A stretch of 64,000 nt of DNA from Gloeophyllum trabeum ATCC 11539 (GCF_000344685.1 NW_006920427.1:1-64000), one strand, 5' to 3'. Positions 45,436-57,451 are shown, counted from the first letter of the stretch. The notes: a model not told the origin generated them from the letters alone. A program made the numbers and translations.

Positions 45436-47251
45436 TGTCCTCCTCTAGTTCTCCGAGACATGTCGCCATCATCGGCATGGGGCTTGTTGGATGCCTCGCA
45501 GCCCTCGGGCTCGCGAAGCGCTTTTCCTGGGAGGTAGACATCTACGAATCACGAAGCTGTGGGTTATAGGTCACCGCTTGCTCATACGCTTCCTGACGAG
45601 AGACCACAGCGACGTCGCAGGCCATTGATGACAACAAGACGATTAACCTCGCTCTGAGCAACCGGGGACTCCGATCGTTCGAAGAGATCGACCCTCGTCT
45701 TGCCGCCGAGCTCGTGCGCCAGAGCGTTCCACTTTACGGTCGGACGATACACAAATCCGACGGCAAGACCGAGTTCCAAGCCTACGGTCCGCGCGGAGAG
45801 GTAAGTACCTTCCCTGAGCAGCAAGTAGCCTCAACAATAACCGTACACCCAGGCGATTTATTCTGTCAACCGACTTACGATGATAGCTCTCTTGAAAGAA
45901 GCTATTGACGCGTGCCCGCTGATCACGACGCACTACAGTCGCAAACTTCTCAAGTCAGACGGACGTAACCTCGTATTCGAGGATCCTGCAACAGGCGAAC
46001 GCACCTCCGCCTCCGCCGACCTCGTCATCGGCGCGGACGGAGCATATTCCACAGTCAGAGAGCAGATGCGCAGAGTTATCAAGTCCGTGCTCGAATTCAT
46101 CCAATGCGACCCTTGGCACTTGACACCTTCATACTGACCCGTGACCATCGGAATTCATTGCAGAATGGACCTGACCACTCGGTGGGCACCCTTGTCATAC
46201 ATGAAGATCGAGGTTCCGCCCATGGTCCGCCCGGACGGGAACACCGACCACGCGTTCGACCCCACCACGCTGCACGTCTGGCCCCGCAAGGACTTCCTGC
46301 TGATCGCGCCGAGCAACCCGGTGGGTTTCCTTTAATGCAGAGCACTAGCGCATACCTTGATGCTTTCTCTCATTCTTAGGACAAGACGTTCACATGCGTC
46401 CTGTGGGCGCCGGAGTCGCTCCTGGAGGGCCTTCGGGACAAAGAGGCAGCGACGCATTTCCTTCAGGAACAGTTCCCATCATTCGTGGCAGCTACTTGCT
46501 CCGCCGATGTAGTCAAGCAAGTGACCACGGGCCCTATTGTACCAATGAGCTCAACAAAGGTGTGCATCTGCGCAGTTTACGTCGGCGCCACCAGATTAAC
46601 CCGTCAATCACCATCATGTCAGTGTTTCCCCATGAACGACGCCGACAGAATCTTGATTGGTGACGCTGCCCACGCAATCGTTCCTTACCTCGGCCGTGAG
46701 TAATGCCGCCTGATTGACAGTTAGAAAGTCAATCATGTACTTGGCAGACGGAGCGAACGTGGGTTTCGAGGATGTCCGAATCCTCCTAGAATGCCTCGAG
46801 CGCGAGGTCGACCAGGTCTCCGCACTGGACGCCTACTCAAGGATCCGTCGCGATGACCTCGAGGCTATTGAAGCCATCTCCTGGGGTCACAATAAGGTCT
46901 GTCCCACCTTGCATGCCGTAGACCCAATCTCACCTTTGCCTTCCGTCGACACAGGAACTTGGCCAGTCAGTGCTGGAGATAAGTTACCGCATTCGAAAGA
47001 GCCTCGACTTCTTCCTCGCACGCCTCTTCCCAGGACGCTGGGCGCCGCTCTACGCCGCGGTCACCTTTGAAGCAGGCACACCCTACTCCAAGGTAATCGA
47101 GCGGCATCAGCGACAACAGCGGATCATCAGAACTCTTACGTGGTTCGTGTCTACATTACTCCTCTTGACGCTATGGAGGGTGTTGGGCCAGCCCGGGTTG
47201 GTGACGTTCTTGCATTTATTCATGCTTGACCAAGCTTTTTGCTCAGCTTGA
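45436..47251 (+). CDS. BNA4: kynurenine 3-monooxygenase
   Basis: FAD- and NADPH-dependent hydroxylase that makes 3-hydroxykynurenine on the tryptophan-to-NAD pathway, at the outer mitochondrial membrane. About 475 residues. Motifs: dinucleotide-binding HVAIIGMGLVGCLAALGLAK; TINLALSNRGLRSFEEID; the substrate-side AYGPRGEAIYSVNR; DLVIGADGAYSTVR; the second FAD motif RILIGDAAHAIVPYLG followed by DGANVGFED; and a C-terminal membrane helix (TWFVSTLLLLTLWRVL). The first intron starts GTGGGT and, using the CCACAG acceptor, joins SRS to STSQAIDDNKTINLAL. The next introns are at about 45801 and 46067. GRE-like stops inside the frame track are intronic. Family identification is clear; in other fungi close paralogues serve secondary metabolism, so a non-NAD role is not excluded. 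Confidence 0.85.
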
Positions 47252-47686
47252 AGTGGGTTCTTTTGGGCATGGTGACGGGATGATTGCTGTTCATAGACTA
47301 GCATAGGACTTGGAATATCACATTCGTCTTTATATCTGTTGGGCGCAGAGTATGAGTCTCGGAAAATATACGACATACAGCGGTTAGGCCGACTTCAATA
47401 GCCGGCCTTAAGCCGCGAAGACTAGACGGTGATCTGCAGCAGACATTGTCGACACAACATGCCGAGACATCCCCCTTGTTACAGAGCGGGTCAAGGTCAT
47501 AATAGGATGGGAAGAGCGATTGGTCCAGACGACGGCGCGGTCAAGGCAGGGTACTTGCACATATTCTGGGTGCTGTGAAACTGCCAGAGGTTAGTATATA
47601 TCTGGCACAACCTATTAGGATGACACCCGAGAGCACCGTCGAAGGTCCACTCTGGCACTCAACTAGGTACCTGGCTCGCACAATCC
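47252..47686. other. 3' intergenic region between convergent genes
   Basis: Nothing recognised. Confidence 0.5.
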
Positions 47687-48886
47687 CTATTCGCCACCGA
47701 TCCTCTTATTTTCGCTCTCAAGTCTCTCCTTGGCACTCTGCAATCTCACCTTATCCCCCGCTTCTCCAAGCTCCACCCTCCACAAATCTGGCTCTCGCAG
47801 CTTGAATCCCAACCGCTTCTTCACAGCCGCTACGTACCCGACCTCAGACAAGCTTCTGCTGACAAAGTCCAACCTCCTCTCCTCCGGAGTCATCCTAGCG
47901 AGCACATGCGCTGGCGGCCCGGCCCGTTTCCTCAGGAAGGAGTGCTTGGTGTCCTCACCCCGAAGCTCGCGGAGGCGCTCCCTGGTCTTGTTCGCGAGCT
48001 TCTCGCGCCGAGCAGCGGTGACCACCTCGAGGAGCTCGGGAGTGTAGGGAGCATTTTCGCGCTGGCTGTCCAGTTCGAACGACTTACGAATGGATGCCCG
48101 CACTTCGTTGATAGGGCGATCTACGGATTCACCTTAACTTTGAGCGGGGCGTCTAGCAGAGAAAGAGAGCACGACGCACACCACTCATTCATATGACCCG
48201 TGAATATCGGCTCGAACATCCCCATACTCACCCGCGTCAGCCCCGCTTCAAAACGCTCCTCGTACTTCAGGAACTCCATCCACTCCTGGTACATCGCGAA
48301 CCTCTCCCCACGGATCGCGCGTGTCTTTCGCCGGCGGTTGATCATTCCAGTGATATGGATCGGTTGCGGCTTCAGCCTCGGGAGGGGTTTATTGTAGACG
48401 GAGGCACGGATGAAGGAGCCCGTGAGGATAGGGCGATTGAGCAGTTTCTCATGCCATGCCTACCCGAGAGATCTTCAGCCGAGTGCCATTCAATATGGCT
48501 CGATGACTCACTTGTTCCTTGAGAATGAGGTCTCGCCAGCGGTCCTTCTCTCGTCGGACGGCGACAAGCCGGCTATATCGTTCCAAGATGCGCTGTAGCC
48601 TTTCGTCTCCCTTTTTCGCCTTGCGAAAGGCGTCCAGCGACTACTCACGCGTATAAGTCAGCCCCTCCTCAAGCGCACACACATGCAGCGAAACGTACTT
48701 TATGTCCTCTGATTAGTTCCTCCCTCGTCGCCGTCGCGCTCGTCAAATGCTTGTTATCCCTAAACGCTTTCCTCACTTGAAAGTACACCTTGGGCCCGAT
48801 TAAACTACACTGCCATTGATAACGATCAGAATATTCATACGTCGTTACTCGGCGCCTCCCTCAACAATCCACGATACAAACTCCAT
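47687..48886 (-). CDS. LYR-motif-like mitochondrial protein
   Basis: Four or five exons. The likely N-terminal exon MEF joins to CSLIGPKVYFQVRKAFRDNK, followed by LTSATATREELIRGHK, which has the helix pattern of Complex1_LYR proteins, although the Leu-Tyr-Arg triplet itself is not clearly present. Then come SLDAFRKAKKGDERLQRILER, the exon with KLLNRPILTGSFIRASVYNK, and the large final exon, an alpha-helical basic region rich in Glu and Arg (LANKTRERLRELRGED, and RRLDFVSRSLSEVGY). Such LYR-type proteins usually act in assembly of respiratory complexes or iron-sulphur proteins in the mitochondrion. The start at 48886 is inferred from one splice and could lie further upstream. Confidence 0.5.
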
Positions 48887-49287
48887 AGTGTCGGCACACG
48901 GTGCGCTGAAAGCTCCCAGAATGGTACCCGCGGACGAACGCGTCTCAGTTCAGAGAATGCTGCAGATAAACGAGCTCGGTGCGCGACCGATGCTGCAGAC
49001 GGAGACGCGGACATTCAGTAGTCCATACTAGAGGTAAGCAGAAGTCACGCTTCCAATGTGACATTTGCCACAAGGCATGACCGTCACGATGCCACAAAAT
49101 AGGCCCCTCTAACTGGACGACGGTTACACTTCAGTTTAATGATACTTGTCCCTGGCCTTCCACCTGGATATTCGAGCAGTTTGCGTGTAAAATCCGATTT
49201 GACGGAAGTATACGTTGTAAAGACCCAGAAAGCTATCAGCTAAGGAACAACCCGACGGGCGCATCAACACAGCCGGCCGGTCCAGCA
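48887..49287. other. intergenic, no gene seen
   Basis: Between the LYR-like gene start and the NOP53 stop; nothing recognised. Confidence 0.5.
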
Positions 49288-51025
49288 TTAAAACTGCTCC
49301 CGGTCAAACCGCTTCCACGCATGCTTCTCGTACTCTTTATCCTTTGTTCTCCTCCTCTTTGGTCTACAAACACAAACGCCAAACAAGTCAGTGACAGACG
49401 ATAATCGGCGGAGTGAGAAAACATACATGACAGGCTGACGCGGCTCAATAAGCGCACGTTTCTGTAAGCTCAGGAAACGATCACGGAACAGGTTTCCTTC
49501 CGGCTATAGTCACGCAAGCACAGGTTCAATAAGCCATCCTCGTTCGATATCGGTAGTGAAAAGACTCAACGCACCTTCAACCCCCTTAAACTTTCGCTGA
49601 GGTCCTCACCCAGCTGCACGTCCACCTCCCCCTCCGGGACCTTATGCTTGCCGATCCGCTGCCCAGCCAGCCCCTTCCTCAGTTTCTCCTCATCCGCTCT
49701 TTGACGCTCGGCCCGAGTTTTCTCAGACAACGAGAGGGAACGATTCACCATCGAGCGAAGCGCCTTTACCGAAGTCACAGAGGTCAGCAGACGTTTACGT
49801 GCAGCACGTTCTGCGAGGGCTTGTTTCTGCATTGGGGGAACAAAGTATCAGCATCTGGTGGGTTGGATAGGCGGCCAGGTGTACCTCCTTCCGTAGCCGC
49901 TCAGCTCTCTTACGATCCTGCTTTGTCTTCCTCCTCGGCATCTTCGGTGCTACCCTGCCTTCCACCTCATCCACCCCCGCCTCTGGGTCCTCCTCCCCTT
50001 CCCCAACAGTCATCCCAGGCGGCACACCCTCCGCTTCCTCTTCCCTCGCAACCTTTCGTGCGGCGTCAGCTTTTTCTTGCCACTCCTTCAACTTTTCCGC
50101 CTCCCGGATTCGCTTCTCTTCGATCTGCGCGGCGGACAGGACGAGCTCGGTGTGAGCGTCCACGGGCGGGTTGTACGACGTGCCGACATGCGGCTGCTCA
50201 ACCGCGGGCAACTGTATCTGCGATCGGAGCGGGTGTGGGGGTGGCTGCGTGACCGTTAGACGATTATGAAGTTCCATCTCTCTTCCTTGGATGATGCAGA
50301 CGTACCTTGGCAGGTTGCTTCTTCGGTGCATCCACAGGCACATCCTCACTAGTGTTGGATGACCAGATATCATATCCCCCGCTCTTCGCCGCCTCGCTCA
50401 CTTCCATTGTCGCACTTCCCTTCCCCACCTCACTCTCGTCGACATAGCTGTTCAGAGGTCCTTTGCGGCGCCTCTTGGCAATGCGCAGAAGACGCTCTTT
50501 CTCTTCGTGCGTCAGCTTGCGCTTGGACGAAGACGAGGAAGTGGTGGAGCGAGAGAAGACGGCGGGCACAGCGGAACGTTGGGAGAGGATTTTGGTGGAG
50601 GTGAGCGCGGATTTGGAGTATTTCGGTAGGGATTTGCGGACTATTCAAGTAGCGTCAGCTTAGAATAGCTGGAAAGGATATAGGGGCAGCGACCTTTGTC
50701 GTCGCCGTGTGTATCAACTTGGAACAAGTCCTCGTCTTTCTTCTTCTGCAGCGCAGACCTACAGAAAGTATGATGTCCGGTTGATGCCTGTATTAAACAG
50801 CAGCAAAAAAATGAGTGCGCACCCAGTAACCCTCTCTTCCGCCCGCATGCCCTCCATCCCCTCCTCTACATCCTCGATATCGACATTCTTCCTCCACGCC
50901 TTTTTGCCCTTCCGGCTGCCTTGCTTGAGCTGGGCAGGTGCACCGACTGAGGACTTCGTTTTCTTCGCCTTCACCTCTTTCCTCGCAGTCGATGAGACCT
51001 TCATAGTCGTCGCTGCCGTCGCCAT
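49288..51025 (-). CDS. NOP53: ribosome biogenesis protein NOP53
   Basis: Nucleolar factor of late 60S assembly that recruits the exosome-linked Mtr4 helicase; the human counterpart is GLTSCR2/PICT1. About 450 residues with the family's order: a Ser/Lys-rich start (MATAATTMKVSSTARKEVKA), KGKKAWRKNVDIEDVEEGM, VRKSLPKYSKSALTSTK, PVDAPKKQPAKV, the SYNPPVDAH segment (the AIM motif region is just upstream), PRRKTKQDRKRAERLRK, and the conserved C terminus ESLRGLKPEGNLFRDRF, RALIEPRQPVMPKRRR and WKRF. At least five introns. The stop is TAA at 49290-49288. High Lys/Arg/Glu content is a family trait. The start was chosen at 51025. Confidence 0.88.
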
Positions 51026-51649
51026 TATGTAGGAAGAGGCCGCAGAGTGTAAGCAGGCAAAGCAGAGCTCAGCCCTCCGGAGGAAAAACGGGTATTGATG
51101 GCCACGTGGTTGTGCCCATATCGGGCTCGTGCCACGGTCCTGGCTGTACATGTCGCCACAGATCCCGAACTTACCTGGTATTCGACCGATGAACGGGTTT
51201 AACCTCTATGCAAGACCATGAACACCATCCTTTCCTAGTGAGTTGATCCGACGCATTGATTTGAAGGGCCACGCACGGTACTTGTATGTCTCTCTGCGTA
51301 CTCGCATTCTCTAGATATGCCTATCAGTCTTCCGAGGGGTCTACTGAAGTATTAGCTTTCATTATCGTGGAAATTTCTGCCCCCGGATACATTATCATAG
51401 ACGCAGGTTTAGCGGCCTGTCCAGAGCAATTAACCATCTCGTCCAGCAGCCTGTATACGATGCCGTGGGCACCACCAAAGTGCAACGAAGCCAAAGCCTC
51501 GCGAGTCCTACCAAACGGCATGTGGCTATGCCCTCAGACTTGCAGGCTGTGAAAGCTTGCTGGACTCAAGCCTGTCGCCCAGCACTACACTGCGTTCACA
51601 CTCAGTCTCCCCCGCGATAACCAGCGACAGTGAACACAGGAAAATCCCC

Positions 51650-51960
51650 TCAATAGACACGACACTCCGCCAGGACCGCCTCAAGATGATCAAGAAGGCG
51701 AAGAACCCACCTCTGGAAGACTGCTCGTACTATGTATACTGTAACTCATAGGAACCTTCCACCCCTTCCTCGACTCCGCGTCATCGTCGCGCCTTCAGCA
51801 AGGTCAACGTCCAAGAGGACACTTCAAACCGCCGGGACCGCAGCCGCTTTACCCGGCGGCGCGGACGACCTCAATGTAGCCAGAGTGTACGCTGTGGTAG
51901 GAATAGCGAAGGAAACACTTTCCGCTGCTTTGTCCATTTTCTATCAACGATGCCTGGGAT
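51650..51960 (+). pseudogene. relic of an MLKL-like four-helix gene
   Basis: DTTLRQDRLKMIKKAKNP here resembles the N terminus of the intact protein at 39-40 kb (GTSLRQRAFKKAKKA); then HRRAFSKVNVQ resembles HRRVFRKVTIS. The following LQTAGTAAALPGGADDLNVARV and YAVVGIAKETL resemble VAGTVGFVALAALSKTADDLN and KAAVGVAQEIA. The pieces lie in different frames, a change of frame occurring near 51810, and no downstream helices are found. The flanks contain no intact continuation, so this is a decayed duplicate fragment. An alternative is a short intron hiding the frame change; no good donor and acceptor were found there. Confidence 0.6.
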
Positions 51961-52546
51961 AGCCAAATTCGTTGCTCTTCTCATTGATACCCGGGCCACC
52001 ATGAGCCCGGACGGATTTCCCCAGCGCCCACATCCTCTGCAAATAGCTTGCGTGTTTACTCTGGGCCTATTATCTGCGATGTCTATGGTACATTCTTCAC
52101 CAATCAGTCTATGTCATGCTGTATGAAAGGACAAGCACCTCGTGCTTGGGCTGTTCCCTAGGGCACATCAAACCAAGTACTGCTTCTGCCTTAATAAGGC
52201 CGGAGGGCCACTCGCTAGCTTGGGCCACTACCGAGTTCAATCTTCAGATTCTTAGCATCGCGCCGGGAGTCGCGAAGTGCAATCCACTCGCAGCATTAGG
52301 TACAATTTCCCGTACCTAGTACCCGCATCAGTACAGTAACTCGGCTTTTCAGTTCCGGGGGAGGGAGGGAGGGAGGGACGCACCACGATATAATACACCC
52401 ATCAACCCCTCAATTAAAACTACAACCTAAGTAAAATGGACTCTTATTGCCGTGTCGTAGCAGGGCTCAGTGCCACAGGCGTTCCCGGAAGCCTGGAACT
52501 TATTCTTCAGAACCACGTCGATACGCAATAGAGTACCGCCGTTTAC
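51961..52546. other. intergenic, with GGGA-type repeat
   Basis: No gene recognised. A simple repeat is listed separately. Confidence 0.45.
52357..52379. repeat. GGGA simple repeat
   Basis: About five tandem GGGA/GAGG units in a 23-bp tract. Confidence 0.8.
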
Positions 52547-53622
52547 TCACCCGTCAAAGTGCCTTCCGCGCTTCGGGTCCGCGCGGCGCTTCTCCCTTGC
52601 CTTGCGCACTTTCGATTCGGGGCGCACGACGATGATCGGGACCGGGGAATGCGAGAGGCAGTATCTGCAGGGGGGAGTTAGCGGGTGATTTAAAAATGGC
52701 TGGGGACACTCACTTGCTGACGCTCCCCACGCCGCCGCCACTGCTCCCGATTAGCCCAGAAACGCCCCACGAGACGAGCCCGCGTTGGCCCCGAGTCCCG
52801 ACTACGAGCGCGTCGGGGCGATAGAGGGCGATTAATCTGGGCACGGTCAGACCACGACAGAGCACATGGGCGGTGACACGCACCGATCGATAGTTGTCGT
52901 GATCTTCCCCGCGACAAACTCGACTATGAGCGACAGCTTGCGGTCCGGATCAGACTCGAGGCATTTCTCTTGGATGTAGCGCATGAGCTCGTTCGCTGAC
53001 TCGCGCACGGCCGCATGTGGTTTCTCTGCAGTGGGGGTTAGTTACCTCGACGCAAAGCCCTAAGCGGCCACTCACGCAACTCTTCTTCCCCAATCCCGCG
53101 CAGCACAATCAGCTCGTCCCCGTCCTGGACCAAGCTCTCGCACGCCCAGTCGAGCGCCTGCATGCCGCTCTCGTCTGGGCTCGCCGCGCACAGGAACACG
53201 CGGGTGCACTTGCCCTTCTCGAAGCCGTCGCTCTTGACGCGCAGCGTGTAGCTGAACATCGAGCTCGACGGCTCGTCGAACGTGTCGAACGACACCTTGG
53301 GCGTGTACCCGCTCAGCGGGATCGGCGTCGACGGCGACGGCGTCAGCAGCGGGGACGACGGCAGAGGCAGCGTCGAGGGGGACGGGGAGGGCATCGCGGA
53401 CGGGCTGTTGTCGTTGCTCGAGAGCGCGCTGTGGCTTGAGATGGACGTGAAGGTGGACGTCCGGGGCAGGCTGGAGCCCGCGGCGAGCTGGGGCGGCGAC
53501 CCCGGCGTGGAGGGGCGAGAGCCGGAGCTCTTCATCGCCGAGCGGAGGGGGGCGGGCGGGGGAAGCGGGATGTATGACGGGTGCTGGTGGGGGTGCGGCG
53601 AGGATTGCCTCGATTCGGACAT
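52547..53622 (-). CDS. universal stress protein-domain protein with Ser/Pro-rich N terminus
   Basis: Starts MSESRQSSPHPHQHPSYIPL at 53622. About 130 residues of Ser/Pro-rich disordered sequence lead into a USP domain (ThiF/UspA-like Rossmann fold): RVFLCAASPDESGMQALDWA, ELIVLRGIGEEEL, LIVEFVAGKITTTIDRL, and the final PVPIIVVRPESKVRKAREKR. Exons are separated by short introns at about 53020-53075, 52830-52890 and 52690-52720. The closing exon ends TGA at 52547 after HFDG, but a GTGAG donor sits at the same place and an extra exon of about 16 residues (stop near 52440) is possible. Related fungal proteins are often phosphorylated and bind ATP or AMP; function here is unknown. Confidence 0.75.
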
Positions 53623-54365
53623 CTTGGCTTCGAGATTGGGTTCTGCCGGAAGGAGCAACGCCGATGGAGGCCGTACGGGCGGGTGACGACTCTGGAAGGC
53701 AGAAGACAGCGGTGACGTCCTGTGGCAGAAAAGGTGCAGAGGATAACAAGTCCTCACGATGCCAAGACCGATGCAGACCTAACCCTAATACCAGTGGTAG
53801 CAGGTCACGTGCTAATCCCGGGGTTCCCCGTTCGCTTGTGTCACAGTCATCCGGTCAGAATAAGCCAGACTGTCGGTACCTGCTGCAGGACTGTAAGGCC
53901 GTAGCAGTCAACTTGAATGCGCGTGGTCGCGCTCGAACAATGAGGACGGACGCAGTAATACACTTCGATTAATTTGGACGTTTACCGCCACTATATGATA
54001 TCATGCGTATGATTGCCCTTCCACGCAGTTTCAGCGATTTTTCCTGCCTAAAAACTTTTTCGGCCGTTTTGTAACGTTTCTTGGACGAAGTATAGAATCA
54101 ACCAGACATCACTTGAAGTTAGGTTAAGCGGGTACGCTCAGTGGTGGGCTGTGTCACGTAGCGATCACACAAATGAGACGGAGGACAGAGCACCTTTTGG
54201 TTGCGAAAACAAGGGGCGCGGTAGCAGCGATTGTCAGACAAGCAGGGGCACTGGCATGGTTAGGGTTCTGGACACCTTCATCCGAAGCCACAAAAATTTA
54301 CCTCGCGCGCAACACACTACAATCTACGCACATATAGACAATCACCCAACAAGTTATAACTCAAG
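53623..54365. other. intergenic, no gene seen
   Basis: Between the divergent USP-domain and SFM1 genes; probably holds both promoters. Nothing recognised. Confidence 0.45.
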
Positions 54366-55537
54366 ATGGGCTTCAGGTATATCGTCGGTACGTTATCAGT
54401 CGCTGGCCAGCCCAGCGCACCGCAAGGATGCCCGATCACTGAAGTAATCACGCCGTGTTTGGACAGAACACATGGAAGAAGATGAGAATACGCCGCGATC
54501 ACTGCCAGAGTGGGTCGTATTGGAATACCAGGTACTGCGACTCTGAATGGTTTCATTTTTCTATGCTCACCACCCATGGATTCTTCAACAACATTCATTG
54601 ACCGTCGAATCGATTGCTAAAATCGCTCTCAATCCTTCTCAATCCTACCTGATATCTTCCTCGTGACGTACTGTTGTGTGCACGTGTAGCACATGCGCGC
54701 CCTGGCAGGTGCATCCTCCACGGTTCACTTCACGCACCTCTCGCAGGCCTCGACCGATTCCTTAACAGCCTTATTTTCTGCGTCGCCACAGCCATCCTCT
54801 TCCGAATCTGGATTAGCTGCCGCATACGCCCACACAACGCCCATTTTACCTTTCTTGTCCTCAATGCAGATACCTCTCGAAAGAGTTTGCTTGTTAGACC
54901 CGAAGGCGCCCCAGGAGATATCTCCCGCGGACGCCGCTGAATTCGACTGCTTTCTGTTAGGAGTACGTCCGATCCCCCTTTGTTGGAGGAATCCATCTGA
55001 CTGAAAATATGTTCTGTAGGGGATCTTAGGCGAGAATACGTTTACTGTTTATTCCGTACCAATCATATTTACAGGATGTTAGGTGACGACCCCCCACGCG
55101 ACCGCACCTCCGAACTGCGGGCTCTGGGATTCCCATCGAGACACCTAGGGCCTGTCCAAATGACTACCGACACAGCACTAGGCGTCACGAAAAAGGTCGT
55201 CGAGGACAAGAGTACGTCCGAGCCTACTCCGGCTTTTCACCAAACTAACACCCTACCATAGTTCCATTATCGGAAATTCCCTACGTCGTGCGCTTCTATC
55301 CTCGCCTGTTACTGGAAATGCCGTGCTAATAAAGGTCAAGGACTTCCCGACTATCCGCTTTTCGGCGAAGGAATCCGTTGAGATGCCATTCCGTGCGTTT
55401 CCCGCTGTCGATCCTGTTCCGTACGTGGTGCGAGCCTGCCTGGTGTAGGATATATATCTCAGGATGGATCCCCCCTTCTGCCGCCCGGCATGAAGGACCT
55501 GCTCAAAAGGGATTTGGATCGGGGATTCGAGTTCTAA
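54366..55537 (+). CDS. SFM1: protein-arginine N-methyltransferase SFM1 (SPOUT family)
   Basis: In yeast SFM1 methylates an Arg of ribosomal protein Rps3. After splicing, about 220 residues: MGFRYIVEHMEEDENTPRSL, PEWVVLEYQHMRALAGASS, TVHFTHLSQAS, ERVCLLDPKAPQEIS, FDCFLLGGILGDDPPRDRT, ELRALGFPSRHLGPVQMTTD, TALGVTKKVVEDK, IPLSEIPYVVKDFPTIRFSA, ESVEMPFRYISQDGSPLLPP and the end GMKDLLKRDLDRG. The start ATG (54366) is followed by a donor in codon 8. The join GGILGDD needs a 10-nt exon (55020-55029), and an intron that begins GC (55030-55082). The last exon ends in TAA at 55535-55537. Seven introns in a small gene is high but fits the neighbourhood. Confidence 0.88.
55020..55029 (+). other. 10-nt exon of SFM1 followed by a GC-AG intron
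   Basis: The preceding intron is 54963-55019 (GTACGT..GTAG) and the following one 55030-55082 (GCGAGA..TTAG, 53 nt). Bases GGGATCTTAG encode Gly-Ile-Leu plus the first base of a Gly codon. Joining the flanks directly would break the frame, so the exon is needed to give the conserved GGILGDD. Confidence 0.78.
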
Positions 55538-56906
55538 TTGTTAGTAGTTGCAAGAGCGTGTAGATAATGAAGGTGCGTTAACGTTAGACTGTGTAGAACT
55601 AGGTGCGTATAAACTCAATTATCGCGAGCATGCTGACTCCACTAAATGCTGCCACTAGTGAATGCCGTCCTTTAGTGATGCTAAAACCTATGTAAGGTAC
55701 TTAGGATATCCAGCGGGTCCTCAATGATTGTGAAGATTGCGCGTCTGTTGCGAATTCTTGTTCTGAGGATGTGTACACATGCATTATGCATGGGGTAACC
55801 TAGTCAGCCGAAGAGTTGCCTTCCGAATACGCCACAGCCCACTTCTGGCCAAAATGGAGGGAGGAGGGGAACGGATGCCTACGAATCTTCAGTCGGAAGA
55901 AGGCGGACATCTGACTCTCATAGTGCGTATGAGGCGAAATAATTCGACGTCTCATGCTCTCCTTCCAACCTGATCGCTCAAGAAGACATGTTTCGCACGT
56001 CTGAAGGCACGAGAGCAACCTGCTGAGGCTGAGTTCGATGGCGGAGACAATATGGTCTACCTGAATTGATCCTTCCGTCCTCTCCTCACCACAGATATCA
56101 CGCAACAGCTCACGCAGGACGAATCAAGATGCTCAGGGACGGCGGTATCCATGCACGATCCCGGGACGCAGAGACTGGGGCAATGGTCGGGTGAGCTCCC
56201 TAAAAACTCCTACCCTCGGCTGCATAGGCTAAATTCAGCAACGCCTGACTTCTATTTTTGTAAGAGATATGAATAACAGAGCTAATACGGCCCCCCGACT
56301 GTTGCCTCCCGACACTGGAATATTCAGTTGCCCTTTGCGCATCCCGAGCGCATCCGCAGCGTGAGTAAAGGGCCTCTCGGAACGGGTCACCGCAGAGAAG
56401 GCATCATAATCTGGAAGGACGGAGAACGACTTCGATAGCTTCCCTGGCTTCTCTTCTTGAGCTTCGGCTTAATGAACTTCATTCGAAGTTTACCTGGACC
56501 GCGCCTTGGGTATCACGGGCAAAGAGATGGGACTATCTGGGTCAGGTAGTGCGAGGACTTGGAGGCCAAAGGTGAACTTGCTCATAATCCCGAGACCGTC
56601 ACGGTGCTAAATAGATATCGCCGTTCTATCGTTGCAAGAGTGGAAATAATGGTGCGTAGTTATAACAAGCTGTGTCATCATCGAGTGAGATAACTTGGAG
56701 GAAGATTCGGGCCTACCTCGGCAAGGGCTCTGCATGACGTCAAAGCTTACTTTCTGTGCCGCCGTTCACTAAGATTAGTGCGCACGCCACTCGCTCTCTG
56801 CCGCTCATCGTGTCAAAATATCCTACCGTCTATGATATATAAGAGGTTGGTCGGGGTTGTAATCTACCCAGTACCGTCCACGCGACCATACCTATCTCCA
56901 AGCATA
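55538..56906. other. intergenic, no gene seen
   Basis: 1.4 kb; open frames (for example 55800-56105 minus) overlap on both strands and match nothing. The cupin promoter is at the right end. Confidence 0.4.
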
Positions 56907-57451
56907 ATGGGATCATCGGAAAGCAAAGTCAACACGACGGGAAGGACGGTCGAGCAGACAAAGGCTAGTGAGGTAAAGACTGGCACCGGGCAGACAGAGG
57001 GCATGATCAGGCAAGCCGCCATCGTCGGCAAGTCAGACAGAATATGCGGGACTCGTAAGTATTCACTACCCAGAACGCTGCCCGAACATTTCTGACGTGT
57101 CAACAGTAATGAGGGCACAACCGCATAGTTCATCAGCAGTGCATCATCATGCCGAACAAGGTAAGCGCCTGTATCACATCCGATCGTTGAGACCCGATAG
57201 TAAGACAATGACACGGCGCAGACACCATTGTCTACGGCGTTTCTGGACGGGGTACGATTGCCTTCGGCCCTAACGGCCAGAATCGCGTAGAAATGAACCC
57301 GGGTGACTGGGCAATCATACCTGCCTATGCAGAGCACCAGGAAATAAACGACGGCGACGAGGAGGTGGTATGGGCAATCGTTAGAAGTGGCGGAACACCC
57401 GCGGTTGTCAACTTGAAAGGCTGGGGCCAGCCACCACGGGAAGACCAGTAA
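56907..57451 (+). CDS. small cupin-domain protein
   Basis: Three exons; about 143 residues. The metal-binding motif 1 is formed across two splices: AVHHHAEQDTIVYGVSGRG (His, His, Glu plus the Gly end), and motif 2 is NPGDWAIIPAYAEHQEIN (Pro-Gly, His, Asn). Together they suggest a single-domain RmlC-like metal-bound barrel. The first part (MGSSESKVNTTGRTVEQTKA) is flexible. It ends WGQPPREDQ. Single cupins act as dioxygenases, isomerases or sugar-binding proteins, and no neighbour helps to choose. Confidence 0.72.

Noticed and set aside
46067..46140. Stop codons in the kynurenine monooxygenase frame suggesting a pseudogene
   Set aside because: They fall between GT..AG sites of a short intron; the flanking exons join in frame to conserved motifs.
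49644..50252. 202-codon plus-strand ORF
   Set aside because: It lies antisense to NOP53, whose minus-strand exons have clear family motifs.
53770..53800. CCTAACCCTAATACC as telomeric repeat
   Set aside because: Only one and a half repeat units occur, within ordinary intergenic sequence.
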